A DNA stretch of 64,000 nucleotides from Actinacidiphila guanduensis. Its GTDB lineage: Bacteria > Actinomycetota > Actinomycetes > Streptomycetales > Streptomycetaceae. The DNA is taken from NCBI RefSeq assembly GCF_900103985.1, contig NZ_FNIE01000005.1, positions 372,001 through 436,000 of the forward strand. The letters are read 5' to 3'. The notes under the pieces were generated by a model. That model was not told the DNA's origin. It searched no databases and saw only the letters and a program-made list of their open reading frames with translations. This document shows, piece after piece, positions 18,904 to 32,113 of the stretch; position 1 is the first letter of the stretch, and each line of letters starts with the position of its first letter. The position numbers and the translations under genes were made by a program.

Positions 18904-19283
18904 CTCCGCAGGCCACGGGGGTTACGGCTCCCCGCCGCGGGGGTTCCTGTCCCGTCGCCGACAGCCGCGCCATTGTGGCGTGTCGCGCGGCTCCCCGCGC
19001 CCCTATGGGGTTCGCCCTTGGCGCGAAGGGCAAGGCGTGTCACCTCAGGGGCGCTGGGGGTACCCCCGGGCGAAGCTCTGGGGGAGGAACTGCGCGACCA
19101 GCCACATCCGGGCCGCGGCCGGGGACGCGCAGAACCTCCTACGGCGGGTTGCCGTTTCTTCGGGACGCTGGGGGACCCCCGGGCGAAGCTCTGGGGGAGG
19201 AACTGCGCGACCAGCCACGGCGAGGCTGCGCACGGCAACGGCGAGGAACCCCCGCGGCGGGGAGCCGTACCCCCGCCAGCCGG
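18904..19283. repeat. Intergenic repeat block between trpC and trpM
   Basis: About 380 bp without a gene. Two imperfect direct copies of a ~40-bp module carry GGGCGAAGCTCTGGGGGAGG followed by AACTGCGCGACCAGCCA, the latter at 19088 and 19201, about 113 bp apart. Fragments of the same family (CTACGGCGGGTTGCCGTTTC; CCGCGGCGGGGAGCCGTA) surround them. The family recurs at 21588, 31900, 36659 and 59452. Each module can fold (CTGGGGG with CCCCCGG). Confidence 0.75.
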
Positions 19284-19295
19284 TAGGATACGACC
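19284..19295 (+). promoter_or_regulatory. Leaderless-type promoter of trpM
   Basis: TAGGAT at 19284-19289 with 6 nt to the trpM GTG gives the same geometry as trpE (TAGGCT, 6 nt). No Shine-Dalgarno sequence is present. trpMBA may thus be transcribed separately from trpC, from which it is parted by a 392-bp repeat-filled gap. Confidence 0.45.
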
Positions 19296-19439
19296 GTGTC
19301 GATCGAGAGCCGCCTCGCCCGCGGGTGCAAGCCGCGCGGGTGCCGTGCGCCGGCGCGGCGCGTGCTGGGGCGGCGGGTGCGGTACGTGATCGGGTGCGAG
19401 CCCGGCCAGGTGAACGGCCGGCGATGGTGCCGCGGCTGA
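19296..19439 (+). CDS. trpM: TrpM-like small basic protein
   Basis: A 47-residue ORF (GTG start) directly before trpB. It is strongly basic, with 12 Arg and four Cys; it begins [20 protein letters not shown] and ends GRRWCRG. Position and composition match the small protein reported upstream of trpB in S. coelicolor (trpM/trpX), described as a modulator of tryptophan synthesis and differentiation; I rely on memory for that. The single Trp codon near the end argues against a classic attenuation peptide. The Cys/Arg pattern could bind metal or nucleic acid. A 46-nt gap separates it from trpB. Confidence 0.7.
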   Translation: MSIESRLARGCKPRGCRAPARRVLGRRVRYVIGCEPGQVNGRRWCRG

Positions 19440-19485
19440 ACCAGCCGCACCAGCCATCCACCCACCCACGTACCAGGGAACCCGT

Positions 19486-20766
19486 ATGTCCGGATCACCG
19501 GAGAAACCTGTCTTCTTCCTGCCCGACACCGAAGGCCCCGTCCCCACCCCGGAGGGCTACTTCGGGGTCTTCGGCGGCAAGTTCATCCCCGAAGCCCTCG
19601 TCGCCGCCGTGGACGAGGTCGCCGCCGAGTACGAGAAGGCGAAGGCCGACCCCGCCTTCGCCGCCGAACTCGACGCGCTGATGGCCGACTACACCGGCCG
19701 TCCCAGCGCCCTGACCGAAGTGCCGCGGTTCGCCCGCGAGGCCGGCGGCGCCCGCGTCTTCCTCAAGCGCGAGGACCTCAACCACACCGGCTCCCACAAG
19801 ATCAACAACGTCCTCGGCCAGGCCCTGCTCACCCGCCGGATGGGCAAGACCCGGGTGATCGCCGAGACCGGCGCCGGCCAGCACGGCGTCGCCACCGCCA
19901 CCGCGTGCGCCCTGTTCGGCCTGGAGTGCACGATCTACATGGGCGAGGTCGACACCCGCCGCCAGGCGCTGAACGTGGCGCGGATGCGCATGCTCGGCGC
20001 CGAGGTGGTGGCCGTGAAGTCCGGCAGCCGCACCCTGAAGGACGCGATCAACGAGGCGTTCCGCGACTGGGTCGCCAACGTCGACCGCACCCACTACCTG
20101 TTCGGCACCGTCGCCGGGCCGCACCCCTTCCCCGCGCTGGTGCGCGACTTCCACCGGGTGATCGGTGTGGAGGCCAGGCGCCAGCTGCTGGAGCGAACCG
20201 GACGGCTGCCCGACGCGGCCGTGGCCTGCGTGGGCGGCGGCTCCAATGCGATGGGGCTCTTCCACGCGTTCCTGCCCGACGCGGGCGTCCGGCTGGTGGG
20301 CTGCGAGCCGGCCGGGCACGGCGTGGCGACCGGCGAGCACGCGGCCACGCTGACCGCGGGCGAGCCCGGCATCCTGCACGGCTCCCGCTCCTACGTGCTG
20401 CAGGACGACGAGGGCCAGATCACCGAGCCGTACTCCATCTCGGCCGGCCTGGACTACCCCGGCGTCGGTCCCGAGCACTCCTACCTCAAGGACACCGGCC
20501 GGGCCGAGTACCGCGCCGTCACCGACGACGCGGCCATGCAGGCGCTGCGGCTGCTGTCGCGCACCGAGGGCATCATCCCGGCGATCGAGAGCGCCCACGC
20601 GCTGGCCGGGGCGCTGGAGATCGGCCGCGAACTGGGCCCCGAGGGCCTGCTCGTGGTCAACCTGTCGGGGCGCGGCGACAAGGACATGGACACCGCGGCC
20701 CGCTACTTCGGGCTGTACGACCCCACGGACGACGTGGACGAGGAGCACGAGGGAGCGGTCCAGTGA
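19486..20766 (+). CDS. trpB: Tryptophan synthase beta chain
   Basis: TrpB condenses indole and serine to tryptophan using PLP. The 426-residue protein shows the cofactor lysine K105 in HTGSHKINN, the phosphate-binding GGGSNAMG, the ETGAGQHGV motif and the COMM-domain segment between them. The N-terminus ([15 protein letters not shown]) is standard TrpB1 type. The ATG at 19486 follows the trpM stop by 46 nt. The trpA GTG overlaps its stop, as expected for the alpha2-beta2 complex partners. Confidence 0.97.
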   Translation: MSGSPEKPVFFLPDTEGPVPTPEGYFGVFGGKFIPEALVAAVDEVAAEYEKAKADPAFAAELDALMADYTGRPSALTEVPRFAREAGGARVFLKREDLNHTGSHKINNVLGQALLTRRMGKTRVIAETGAGQHGVATATACALFGLECTIYMGEVDTRRQALNVARMRMLGAEVVAVKSGSRTLKDAINEAFRDWVANVDRTHYLFGTVAGPHPFPALVRDFHRVIGVEARRQLLERTGRLPDAAVACVGGGSNAMGLFHAFLPDAGVRLVGCEPAGHGVATGEHAATLTAGEPGILHGSRSYVLQDDEGQITEPYSISAGLDYPGVGPEHSYLKDTGRAEYRAVTDDAAMQALRLLSRTEGIIPAIESAHALAGALEIGRELGPEGLLVVNLSGRGDKDMDTAARYFGLYDPTDDVDEEHEGAVQ

Positions 20767-21587
20767 GCGGCAACATCACCCTGCTCGAGCAGGCCATCGC
20801 CGGCGCGCGGGCCGAGGGCCGGGCCGCGCTCGTCGCGTACCTCCCGGCGGGCTTCCCGACCGTGGACGGCGGGATCGAGGCGGTCAAGGCGGCGTTCGAG
20901 GGCGGCGCGGACATCGTCGAGGTGGGGCTGCCGCACAGCGACCCCGTGCTCGACGGGCCGGTCATCCAGACCGCCGACGACATCGCGCTCAACCGCAACC
21001 ACGTGCGGATCGCGGACGTGCTGCGGACCGTGCGGGAGGCGTTCGAGGCGACCGGGAAGCCGGTGCTCGTCATGACGTACTGGAACCCCGTCGACCGCTA
21101 CGGCGTGGAGCGGTTCGCGGCCGAACTCGCCGCCGCGGGCGGGGCCGGGTGCATCCTGCCGGACCTGCCGGTGGAGGAGTCCGAGGGGTGGCGCAAGGCG
21201 GCGTTCGCGCACGGGCTCGCCACCGTGTTCGTCGTGGCGCCCTCCAGCCGCGACGAGCGGCTCGCCCGCATCACCGCGGCGGGTTCCGGCTTCGTCTACG
21301 CGGCCTCGCTCATGGGGGTGACGGGGACGCGGGACTCCGTCGGCGCGCAGGCGGCCGATCTCGTCCGCCGCACCCGGGCGGTGACGGATCTTCCGGTGTG
21401 CGTCGGGCTCGGCGTCTCCAACGCCGCGCAGGCGGCGGAGGTCGCCGCTTTCGCCGACGGGGTGATCGTGGGCTCCGCCTTCGTGAAGGCGATCCTCACG
21501 CACGGGGATGATCTGGCCTCCGGCGTGGCCGCGGTCCGCGAGCTGGCGGCGGCCCTGGCCCAGGGAGTGCGCCGGCCTTCCGCCTGA
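20763..21587 (+). CDS. trpA: Tryptophan synthase alpha chain
   Basis: TrpA cleaves indole-3-glycerol phosphate to indole, which is channelled to TrpB. The 274-residue barrel has the catalytic Glu in [20 protein letters not shown], the second acid in the [11 protein letters not shown] strand, and the phosphate site [13 protein letters not shown] followed by [13 protein letters not shown]. The GTG at 20763 overlaps the trpB stop by 4 nt. No clear terminator hairpin follows; instead a repeat block begins within 20 bp. Confidence 0.97.
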   Translation: MSGNITLLEQAIAGARAEGRAALVAYLPAGFPTVDGGIEAVKAAFEGGADIVEVGLPHSDPVLDGPVIQTADDIALNRNHVRIADVLRTVREAFEATGKPVLVMTYWNPVDRYGVERFAAELAAAGGAGCILPDLPVEESEGWRKAAFAHGLATVFVVAPSSRDERLARITAAGSGFVYAASLMGVTGTRDSVGAQAADLVRRTRAVTDLPVCVGLGVSNAAQAAEVAAFADGVIVGSAFVKAILTHGDDLASGVAAVRELAAALAQGVRRPSA

Positions 21588-22040
21588 ACGGCCCCGGCTC
21601 CCCCCTCGCGGGGTCCCCTACGGCACCGGGTTCCGCCCCCGCGCCCGAGTACGGCTCCCCGCCGTAGGGGTTCCCCGCAGTCGCCGCGTGCAGCCCGCCT
21701 TGGGCTTGTCGCGCAGTTCCCGCGCCCCTTCGGCTACGCGTCTGCCTCCACCTCGCCGTGCCCGGCCGCCAGGCCGGTTCTGGGCTGGTCACGCAGTTCC
21801 CCGCGCCCCTGGGTGGTACGGGGCTCGCTGTGCGCGCAAGGGCAAGCTCAATAGGGGCGCGGGGAACTGCGCGGGAAGAGGCCACCGTCCTTGGGACGGC
21901 ATTGGGCCCCGTGGGGCAGATGGGTTGCCGTTCTTGGGGGCGCGGGGAACTGCGCGACAAGCTCACGGCGGGGTGCAGGCGGCAGCGGCGGCGAACCCCC
22001 GCGGCGGGGAGCCGTAACCCGTAGGCGCCGCAGGCAGTTG
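21588..22040. repeat. Intergenic repeat block downstream of trpA
   Basis: A 460-bp gap filled with the dispersed family. The 20-mer GGGGCGCGGGGAACTGCGCG occurs exactly at 21854-21873 and 21937-21956. Near-perfect inverse copies lie at about 21710-21729 and 21791-21810 (…GCAGTTCCCCGCGCCCC). GGCTCCCCGCCGTAGGGGTT and its inverse mark the ends. Opposed copies could form long hairpins, perhaps ending trpA transcription. No gene is seen. Confidence 0.75.
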
Positions 22041-22048
22041 GCTGGGGC

Positions 22049-22864
22049 GTGAGCCAAAGGAACCGTGACGCGAAACGCAGCGCCCGCGAGGCGCTTCGGG
22101 CGCAGCGTGAGAGGGACAGGGCGCGGGCCAAGCGCAAGCGCACCCTGACGGTGGCGGCCGGCGTGGTCGTCGTACTGGGGGCCGCCGCCGGCATCGGCGT
22201 CGCCGTCGCCGACCACGGCAGCAGCGGCGGCAGCGACAGCGCGGGCCGCGTGATCGCCCCGAAGGGCGCCATCGGCAAGGACAGCCTCGTGATCCCGGTC
22301 GGCGCCGCGGACGCGCCCTCGACCCTGACCATCTACGAGGACTTCCGCTGCCCGGCCTGCGACGCCTTCGAGAAGACCTTCACGCCGACGATCCACAGCC
22401 TGGAGGACAGCGGCGCGATGCGCACCGAGTACCACCTGGTGACCCTCATCGACGGCAACCTCGGCGGCTCCGGCTCACTGAACGCGGCGAACGCGGCCGC
22501 CTGTGCCCAGGACCAGGACAAGTTCCGCCCGTACCACGACGTCCTCTACAGCAACCAGCCCGACGAGCAGGACGACAAGTTCGCCGACAGCACCACCCTG
22601 CTCACCCTCGCCGGGAAGGTGCCCGGCCTGAAGACCCCCGCCTTCACCGCCTGTGTGACCGGCGGCACCCACAAGCCCTGGGTGAAGAAGTCCAACGACG
22701 CCTTCAACGCGGCCGGCTTCAATTCCACCCCGACGGTGCTGCTCAACGGCAAGAACATCTACAGCAACGCCTCCCTCACCCCGGACTCGCTGCGGCAGAT
22801 GGTCCAGGCGGCGAACAAGGGCAAGAAGCCCGGCACGGTCACCACGGCCCCCAGCCCGTCCTGA
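22049..22864 (+). CDS. Membrane-anchored DsbA-like thiol oxidoreductase
   Basis: A 271-residue protein with a very basic cytoplasmic N-terminus (residues 1-31), one transmembrane helix (~33-53, TLTVAAGVVVVLGAAAGIGVAVA) and an extracytoplasmic thioredoxin-fold domain. The active site is C101-P-A-C104 in YEDFRCPACDAF, and the cis-Pro loop is STPTVLLNG. This is the actinobacterial DsbA/DSBA-like type that helps oxidise or handle disulfides of exported proteins. The GTG start has only a weak GGGG ribosome site. A tail rich in Lys, Thr and Pro ends the protein. It precedes lgt, another envelope-protein maturation gene. Confidence 0.87.
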   Translation: MSQRNRDAKRSAREALRAQRERDRARAKRKRTLTVAAGVVVVLGAAAGIGVAVADHGSSGGSDSAGRVIAPKGAIGKDSLVIPVGAADAPSTLTIYEDFRCPACDAFEKTFTPTIHSLEDSGAMRTEYHLVTLIDGNLGGSGSLNAANAAACAQDQDKFRPYHDVLYSNQPDEQDDKFADSTTLLTLAGKVPGLKTPAFTACVTGGTHKPWVKKSNDAFNAAGFNSTPTVLLNGKNIYSNASLTPDSLRQMVQAANKGKKPGTVTTAPSPS

Positions 22865-22927
22865 CCCCCGTGCCGACCTCCGTCCTGACCGGGGCCCACG
22901 CGGCCGCGGACCGGCCCGGGATGCCCC

Positions 22928-22996
22928 GTACCGCCGGTACGTTATCCATACGTAGCCGGTCGGGTCGCCCTACGATCCGCCCGGCTGCGGTAGCGT
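22928..22996 (+). promoter_or_regulatory. Palindrome-rich lgt upstream region
   Basis: GTACC-GCC-GGTAC (22928-22940) and TACGT (22938-22942) with ACGTA (22950-22954) form two overlapping inverted repeats about 65 bp before lgt. TAGCGT at 22991-22996, 10 nt from the lgt ATG, could be the -10 of a very short-leadered message. No binding factor is suggested. Confidence 0.25.
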
Positions 22997-23006
22997 CGGC
23001 AATGCC

Positions 23007-24032
23007 ATGGACCTCGCATACATCCCCAGCCCCTCCCACGGTGTCGTCCACCTCGGACCGATTCCGCTGCGCGGCTACGCCTTCTGCATCATCATCGGTG
23101 TCTTCGTGGCCGTCTGGCTCGGCAACAAGCGCTGGATCGCCCGCGGCGGCAAGCCGAACACGGTGGCCGACATCGCGGTGTGGGCGGTGCCCTTCGGTCT
23201 GGTCGGCGGTCGCCTGTACCACGTGATCACCGACTACGAGCTGTACTTCACCAACGGCAAGGACTGGGTCAACGCCTTCAAGATCTGGGAGGGCGGCCTC
23301 GGCATCTGGGGCGCCATCGCGCTCGGCGCGCTCGGCGCCTGGATCGGCTGCCGCCGCCGGGGCATCGCGCTGCCGGCGTACGCGGACGCCATCGCGCCCG
23401 GCATCGCCTTCGCCCAGGCCATCGGCCGCTGGGGCAACTGGTTCAACCAGGAGCTCTACGGCAACCCCACCCACCTGCCCTGGGGCCTGAAGATCACCAG
23501 CACCGCGGGCGACCGGGTGCCGGGGATCTACCAGCCGACGTTCCTGTACGAGTGCCTGTGGTGCATCGGCGTCGCCCTGCTCGTGCTGTGGGCGGACCGC
23601 CGCTTCCGGCTCGGTCACGGCCGCGCCTTCGCGCTGTACGTGGCGGCCTACTGCGCCGGGCGGTTCTGGATCGAGCACATGCGGTCCGACTACGCCCACC
23701 ACATCCTGGGCCTGCGGCTGAACGACTGGACGGCGATCATCGTCTTCACCGCCGCCGTGCTCTACATGGTCCTGTCCGCCCGCCTGCGGCCGGGCCGCGA
23801 GGAGGTCGTCGAGCCGGACGGCGAGCCGGTCCCGGCCGTCGCGGGCGAGGCAGGCGCGAAGGGCGCCGAGGACGGCGACCAGGAGTCCGCGCCGACCGCG
23901 GCCGAGGCCGCCGCCCCCGCTGCCGCCGACCCGGAGGCTTCCGGCCAGGACCCCGCGCCGACCGAGCCGACCAAGCCCGAATCGTCCGAGCAGCCCGCCG
24001 ACGAGCCCGAAGGCGCCTCGAAGCCGGCCTGA
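23007..24032 (+). CDS. lgt: Prolipoprotein diacylglyceryl transferase
   Basis: Lgt transfers diacylglycerol from phosphatidylglycerol to the lipobox cysteine of prolipoproteins in the cytoplasmic membrane. The 341-residue protein has about seven transmembrane segments, the essential-arginine region VGGRLYHV, the family signature GRWGNWFNQELYG and the PTFLYECLW motif. Residues ~258-341 form an acidic Ala/Pro/Glu-rich tail without conserved sequence, a common actinobacterial feature. The ATG has no good Shine-Dalgarno sequence. LivK at 44422 is one likely client. Confidence 0.96.
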   Translation: MDLAYIPSPSHGVVHLGPIPLRGYAFCIIIGVFVAVWLGNKRWIARGGKPNTVADIAVWAVPFGLVGGRLYHVITDYELYFTNGKDWVNAFKIWEGGLGIWGAIALGALGAWIGCRRRGIALPAYADAIAPGIAFAQAIGRWGNWFNQELYGNPTHLPWGLKITSTAGDRVPGIYQPTFLYECLWCIGVALLVLWADRRFRLGHGRAFALYVAAYCAGRFWIEHMRSDYAHHILGLRLNDWTAIIVFTAAVLYMVLSARLRPGREEVVEPDGEPVPAVAGEAGAKGAEDGDQESAPTAAEAAAPAAADPEASGQDPAPTEPTKPESSEQPADEPEGASKPA

Positions 24033-24477
24033 GCCCGTTTCCGGGGCGGGACACCTTCAGCCCGTTCCATGGCGGAACCGGCCCGGCCCACGGCTGCGCC
24101 GCCGCGGTCCGAGGCCGCCGATCCGGCGCCGGTCCACGGCCGCGCCGCCACGGGCCGAGGCCGCCGTCCCGGGGCTGTTCCGGCGGTCCGCAGGCGGCCC
24201 GGAGCCGGGGCGGCAGCCCGTACCCGCTTGTCCGGCCCCACCTGAAGCGCGTTCCGCGGCCCTGGTGTGGCCGACGCGGGACTCGCCGGAAGCCGGGTTT
24301 GCGGGCCCGGTGCGAAATCGCAGGTGGGCTCGGCCGCAGGGCACCCCGGCACAGGTCCGGGGCGGGCCGCGGCGGGGCCCGGCAGGCTCTCCCGTAGCCG
24401 TCGGCGGACTGTTCTTGCAGGTCAGGGCAGCCTTTCCTTGCTGGCGGGGGAGGGGGGACTGCACGTACGGTCGGTGC
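24033..24477 (+). other. 445-bp gap between lgt and VIT gene
   Basis: No gene is seen. A 33-bp imperfect direct repeat (CCACGGCTGCGCCGCCGCGG…, at 24088 and 24134, 46 bp apart) lies in the left third. TACGGT (24466-24471) is 6 nt before the ATG at 24478, giving leaderless spacing. Confidence 0.35.
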
Positions 24478-25287
24478 ATGACCACCGCAGCTGCCCACGA
24501 CTTCGGCACCGTGTCCGCCCCGGGTGCCCGGGGACTGGACGGCGACGGCCCCGGTGACCTGCCCGGTCTGCCCGGCGGGATCGAGGCCGCACCCGAGCCG
24601 GTGACGCACTCCCACCGCGACGTCAGCGGCGGCTGGCTGCGGCCCGCGGTGTTCGGCGCCATGGACGGCCTGGTGTCGAACTTCGCGCTCATGACGGGCG
24701 TGGCCGGCGGCGACGTGAGCACCAGGACCGTGGTCGTCACCGGCCTGGCCGGGCTGGCCGCGGGCGCGTTCTCCATGGCGGCGGGCGAGTACACCTCGGT
24801 GGCCTCCCAGCGGGAGCTGGTCGAGGCGGAGCTGGCGGTGGAGCGCACCGAGCTGGACCGCAACCCCGAGGCGGAGCTGCGGGAGCTGGCCGACCTCTAC
24901 ATCGCCCGTGGCGTCGAGCCGGAACTGGCGCACGAGGTGGCGCGGCAGCTGTCGGCCGACCCGGAGCAGGCGCTGGAGATCCACGCCCGCGAGGAGCTGG
25001 GCGTCGACCCGGGCGACCTGCCCTCGCCGCTGGTGGCGGCGGCCTCCTCCTTCGTCTCCTTCGCGCTGGGCGCCCTGCTGCCGGTGCTGCCCTACCTGCT
25101 GGGCGCGCACAGCCTGTGGCCGGCCGTGGCCCTCGCGCTGGCCGGGCTGTTCTCCTGCGGCGCGGCCGTGGCCCGCGTCACCGCGCGGTCCTGGTGGTTC
25201 AGCGGACTGCGCCAGCTCGCCCTGGGCGGTGCCGCGAGCGCGCTGACCTTCGCGTTGGGCACCCTCATCGGCTCCGCTGTCGGCTGA
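24478..25287 (+). CDS. VIT1/CCC1 family metal transporter
   Basis: A 269-residue membrane protein of the vacuolar iron transporter (VIT1/CCC1) family, which moves Fe2+ or Mn2+. After a ~48-residue hydrophilic N-terminus, the first helix carries AVFGAMDGLVSNFALMTGVAGG and the second AAGAFSMAAGEYTSVASQREL, both family signatures. A cytosolic helical segment (~100-175) is rich in Glu and corresponds to the metal-binding region. Three more helices follow (SSFVSFALGALLPVLPYLLG; AVALALAGLFSCGAAVARV; ALTFALGTLIGSAVG). It is transcribed alone, between lgt and gltB. Confidence 0.9.
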   Translation: MTTAAAHDFGTVSAPGARGLDGDGPGDLPGLPGGIEAAPEPVTHSHRDVSGGWLRPAVFGAMDGLVSNFALMTGVAGGDVSTRTVVVTGLAGLAAGAFSMAAGEYTSVASQRELVEAELAVERTELDRNPEAELRELADLYIARGVEPELAHEVARQLSADPEQALEIHAREELGVDPGDLPSPLVAAASSFVSFALGALLPVLPYLLGAHSLWPAVALALAGLFSCGAAVARVTARSWWFSGLRQLALGGAASALTFALGTLIGSAVG

Positions 25288-25731
25288 CGGCGGCCTGATC
25301 CCGCCGGGCGCGGGGCCTCCGCGCGGCCCGCCGGCCGGTTACGCTCGAAGGAGCGGGCGGTCGCCTGCAAACCCACGTTTCTGCTTCGTTTCAGGCGCCG
25401 TCGCACGGGGCATCACTCGGTAACGCACCGGGCAGAGCTTTCGGCGGCTTCCGGCGAGGTTCCGGCGACGCTCCGGGCACCCCTCCTCACACCGGGCGCG
25501 GGCACCCCCGCGTGCGGCAGCCGGAAACACCGCGGTACGACACTGGCCTGAACTGATCGTTCCATCCTCCGAAGAACCGCGAGTACGTCCACATGCTGGA
25601 ATCGGGTATCCACTTCTCGAACATCCATCCATCATGTAACCTGCACGAAATCGCAGAGGGCCAACGTCGTCCCTGTTGCGCATGCCTATGACAGGCACTG
25701 CATACCAGCCAAAGACGACGACGGGAGAGCC
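25288..25731 (+). other. gltB upstream region
   Basis: No gene is supported in these 444 bp. It is less GC-rich than its neighbours toward the right end, as expected of a promoter region. The long spacing suggests a regulated promoter for gltBD. A candidate GlnR half-operator at 25636-25651 is listed separately. The gltB ATG follows CGGGAGAG. Confidence 0.4.
25636..25651 (+). promoter_or_regulatory. Candidate GlnR box before gltB
   Basis: GTAAC (25636-25640), a 6-nt spacer, then GAAAT (25647-25651) fits the streptomycete GlnR half-pair pattern gTnAc-n6-GaAAc with one mismatch. A second pair in the usual tandem arrangement is not evident, so this may be a weak or partial site. GlnR is the nitrogen regulator, and glutamate synthase is a logical target. 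Confidence 0.4.
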
Positions 25732-30289
<4,558 letters not shown>

Positions 30290-30297
<8 letters not shown>

Positions 30298-31753
30298 CCC
30301 CAAGGGCTTCCTCACCACCCCGCGTGAGAACAACCCGACCCGCCCGGTCGAGGAGCGCCGGCAGGACTGGCGCGAGGTGTACGTGCCCGGCGGCCTGCTG
30401 CCGATCATCACCCAGCAGGCCGGCCGCTGCATGGACTGCGGCATCCCGTTCTGCCACAACGGCTGCCCGCTGGGGAACCTGATCCCCGAGTGGAACGACT
30501 ACGCCTACCGCGAGGACTGGCAGGCCGCCAGCGAGCGGCTGCACGCCACCAACAACTTCCCGGAGTTCACCGGGCGGCTGTGCCCGGCGCCCTGCGAGTC
30601 CGCCTGCGTGCTCGGCATCAACCAGCCGCCGGTGACCATCAAGAACGTCGAGGTCACCATCATCGACAAGGCGTGGGACAACGGCGGGGTCACCCCGCAG
30701 CCGCCGGACCGGCTGTCCGGCAAGACCGTCGCCGTCATCGGCTCGGGCCCGGCCGGGCTCGCCGCCGCCCAGCAGCTCACCCGGGCCGGCCACACCGTCG
30801 CCGTCTACGAGCGGGCCGACCGGATCGGCGGGCTGCTGCGGTACGGCATCCCCGAGTTCAAGATGGAGAAGCGGCACATCAACCGGCGCATCGAGCAGAT
30901 GCGCGCGGAGGGCACCAAGTTCCGCACCGGCGTGCAGATCGGCACCGACCTCGATGCCGCCAAGCTCGCCGCGCGGTACGACGCGGTGGTCATCGCGGCC
31001 GGCGCCACCCAGTGGCGCGACCTGCCGGTCGAGGGCCGCGACCTCAAGGGCATCCACCAGGCGATGGAGTACCTGCCGCTGTCCAACAAGGTGCAGGAGG
31101 GCGACTACGTGACGCCCCCGATCACCGCCGAGGGCAAGCACGTCGTCGTCATCGGCGGCGGCGACACCGGCGCGGACTGCGTCGGCACCGCGCACCGCCA
31201 GGGCGCGCTGTCGGTCACCCAGCTGGAGATCATGCCGCGGCCCGCCGACGAGCGGCCCGCGCACCAGCCGTGGCCGACGATGCCGATGGTCTACAAGGTG
31301 ACCTCCGCGCACGAGGAGGGCGGCGAGCGCGTCTACGCCGTCAACACCGTGCGCTTCACCGGCGATGAGGACGGCAACGTCAAGGAACTCCACCTGGTCG
31401 AGGTCGTCTTCGAGGACGGGCGGTTCGTGCCGCAGGAGGGCACCGAGCGGGTCATCCCCGCCGAATTGGTCACCCTCGCCATGGGCTTCACCGGCACCGA
31501 CCGCAGCAACGGCATGATCGAGCAGCTGGGTCTCGAACTGGACGCCCGCGGCAACATCGCCCGCGACAAGGACTACGCCACCAACGTGGACGGCGTCTTC
31601 GTCGCCGGCGACGCCGGCCGCGGCCAGTCGCTGATCGTGTGGGCGATCGCCGAGGGGCGCTCGGCCGCGCGCGCGGTCGACGCCTACCTCACCGGGGTGC
31701 CCTCCGCCCTGCCCGCCCCGATCCGCCCGACGGACCGTCCCCTGGCGGTCTGA
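30290..31753 (+). CDS. gltD: Glutamate synthase small (beta) subunit
   Basis: GltD passes electrons from NADPH through FAD and 4Fe-4S clusters to GltB. In 487 residues there is an N-terminal cysteine-rich domain ([17 protein letters not shown] and [13 protein letters not shown]), the FAD loop [15 protein letters not shown] and the NADPH loop [13 protein letters not shown]. The FAD-domain end is [22 protein letters not shown]. The ATG lies inside the end of gltB (8-nt overlap), so the two are coupled. A strong intrinsic terminator follows 45 bp after the stop. Confidence 0.97.
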
Positions 31754-31797
31754 CCCCCGAAACGTCCCGCACAACGGCGTGCGGAACGCCGCAACAC

Positions 31798-31852
31798 AGC
31801 AGCGCTCGCCCCTCCCCGACCACTTGGGCGCGAGCGCTGCTTTTGCGTTTTT
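31798..31852 (+). terminator. Intrinsic terminator of gltBD
   Basis: AGCAGCGCTCGC (31798-31809) pairs perfectly with GCGAGCGCTGCT (31830-31841). A T-rich tail, TTTTGCGTTTTT, follows to 31852. It is the clearest rho-independent terminator in the window. Confidence 0.9.
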
Positions 31853-32113
31853 CACGGTGTCCGCGAACTCCTCTCGCTCAGGGTGCGCCTCTCGCCTCCC
31901 GGCGGGGGGGACCCCTCCACGGGGCGGTGACCTTCGCGCCAAGGGCGGGGCTTTCAGGGGCGCTGGGCTCCCCACGCCCCTATTGGGGTTGCCCTTGCCG
32001 CGAGGGGCGCGGCCGCTCGGGTGGGAAAACGGGGGGCACGGAGTGGCGGGGTGGACGTCGAGGGACGAATCGGTCCGTCCCCCAGCGAAACCCCGTAGAA
32101 GGAGTCCCCCGCG
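31853..32113 (+). repeat. Repeat fragment and promoter region before the secreted gene
   Basis: This contains a degraded copy of the dispersed family (CGCTGGGCTCCCCACGCCCC then TATTGGGGTTGCCCTTG, about 31960-32000), similar to the copy at about 18990. GGGACG (32062-32067) and CGTCCC (32076-32081) form a small hairpin. AGAAGGAG at about 32096-32103 is the ribosome site for the gene at 32114. Confidence 0.5.

Noticed and set aside
18904-19283. CRISPR array
   Set aside because: The repeats are few, unequal in spacing and modular, with no constant-length unique spacers and no cas genes.
25413-25628. 71-residue minus-strand ORF upstream of gltB
   Set aside because: No ribosome site, Arg/Ser-rich composition, and it lies in a probable promoter region.
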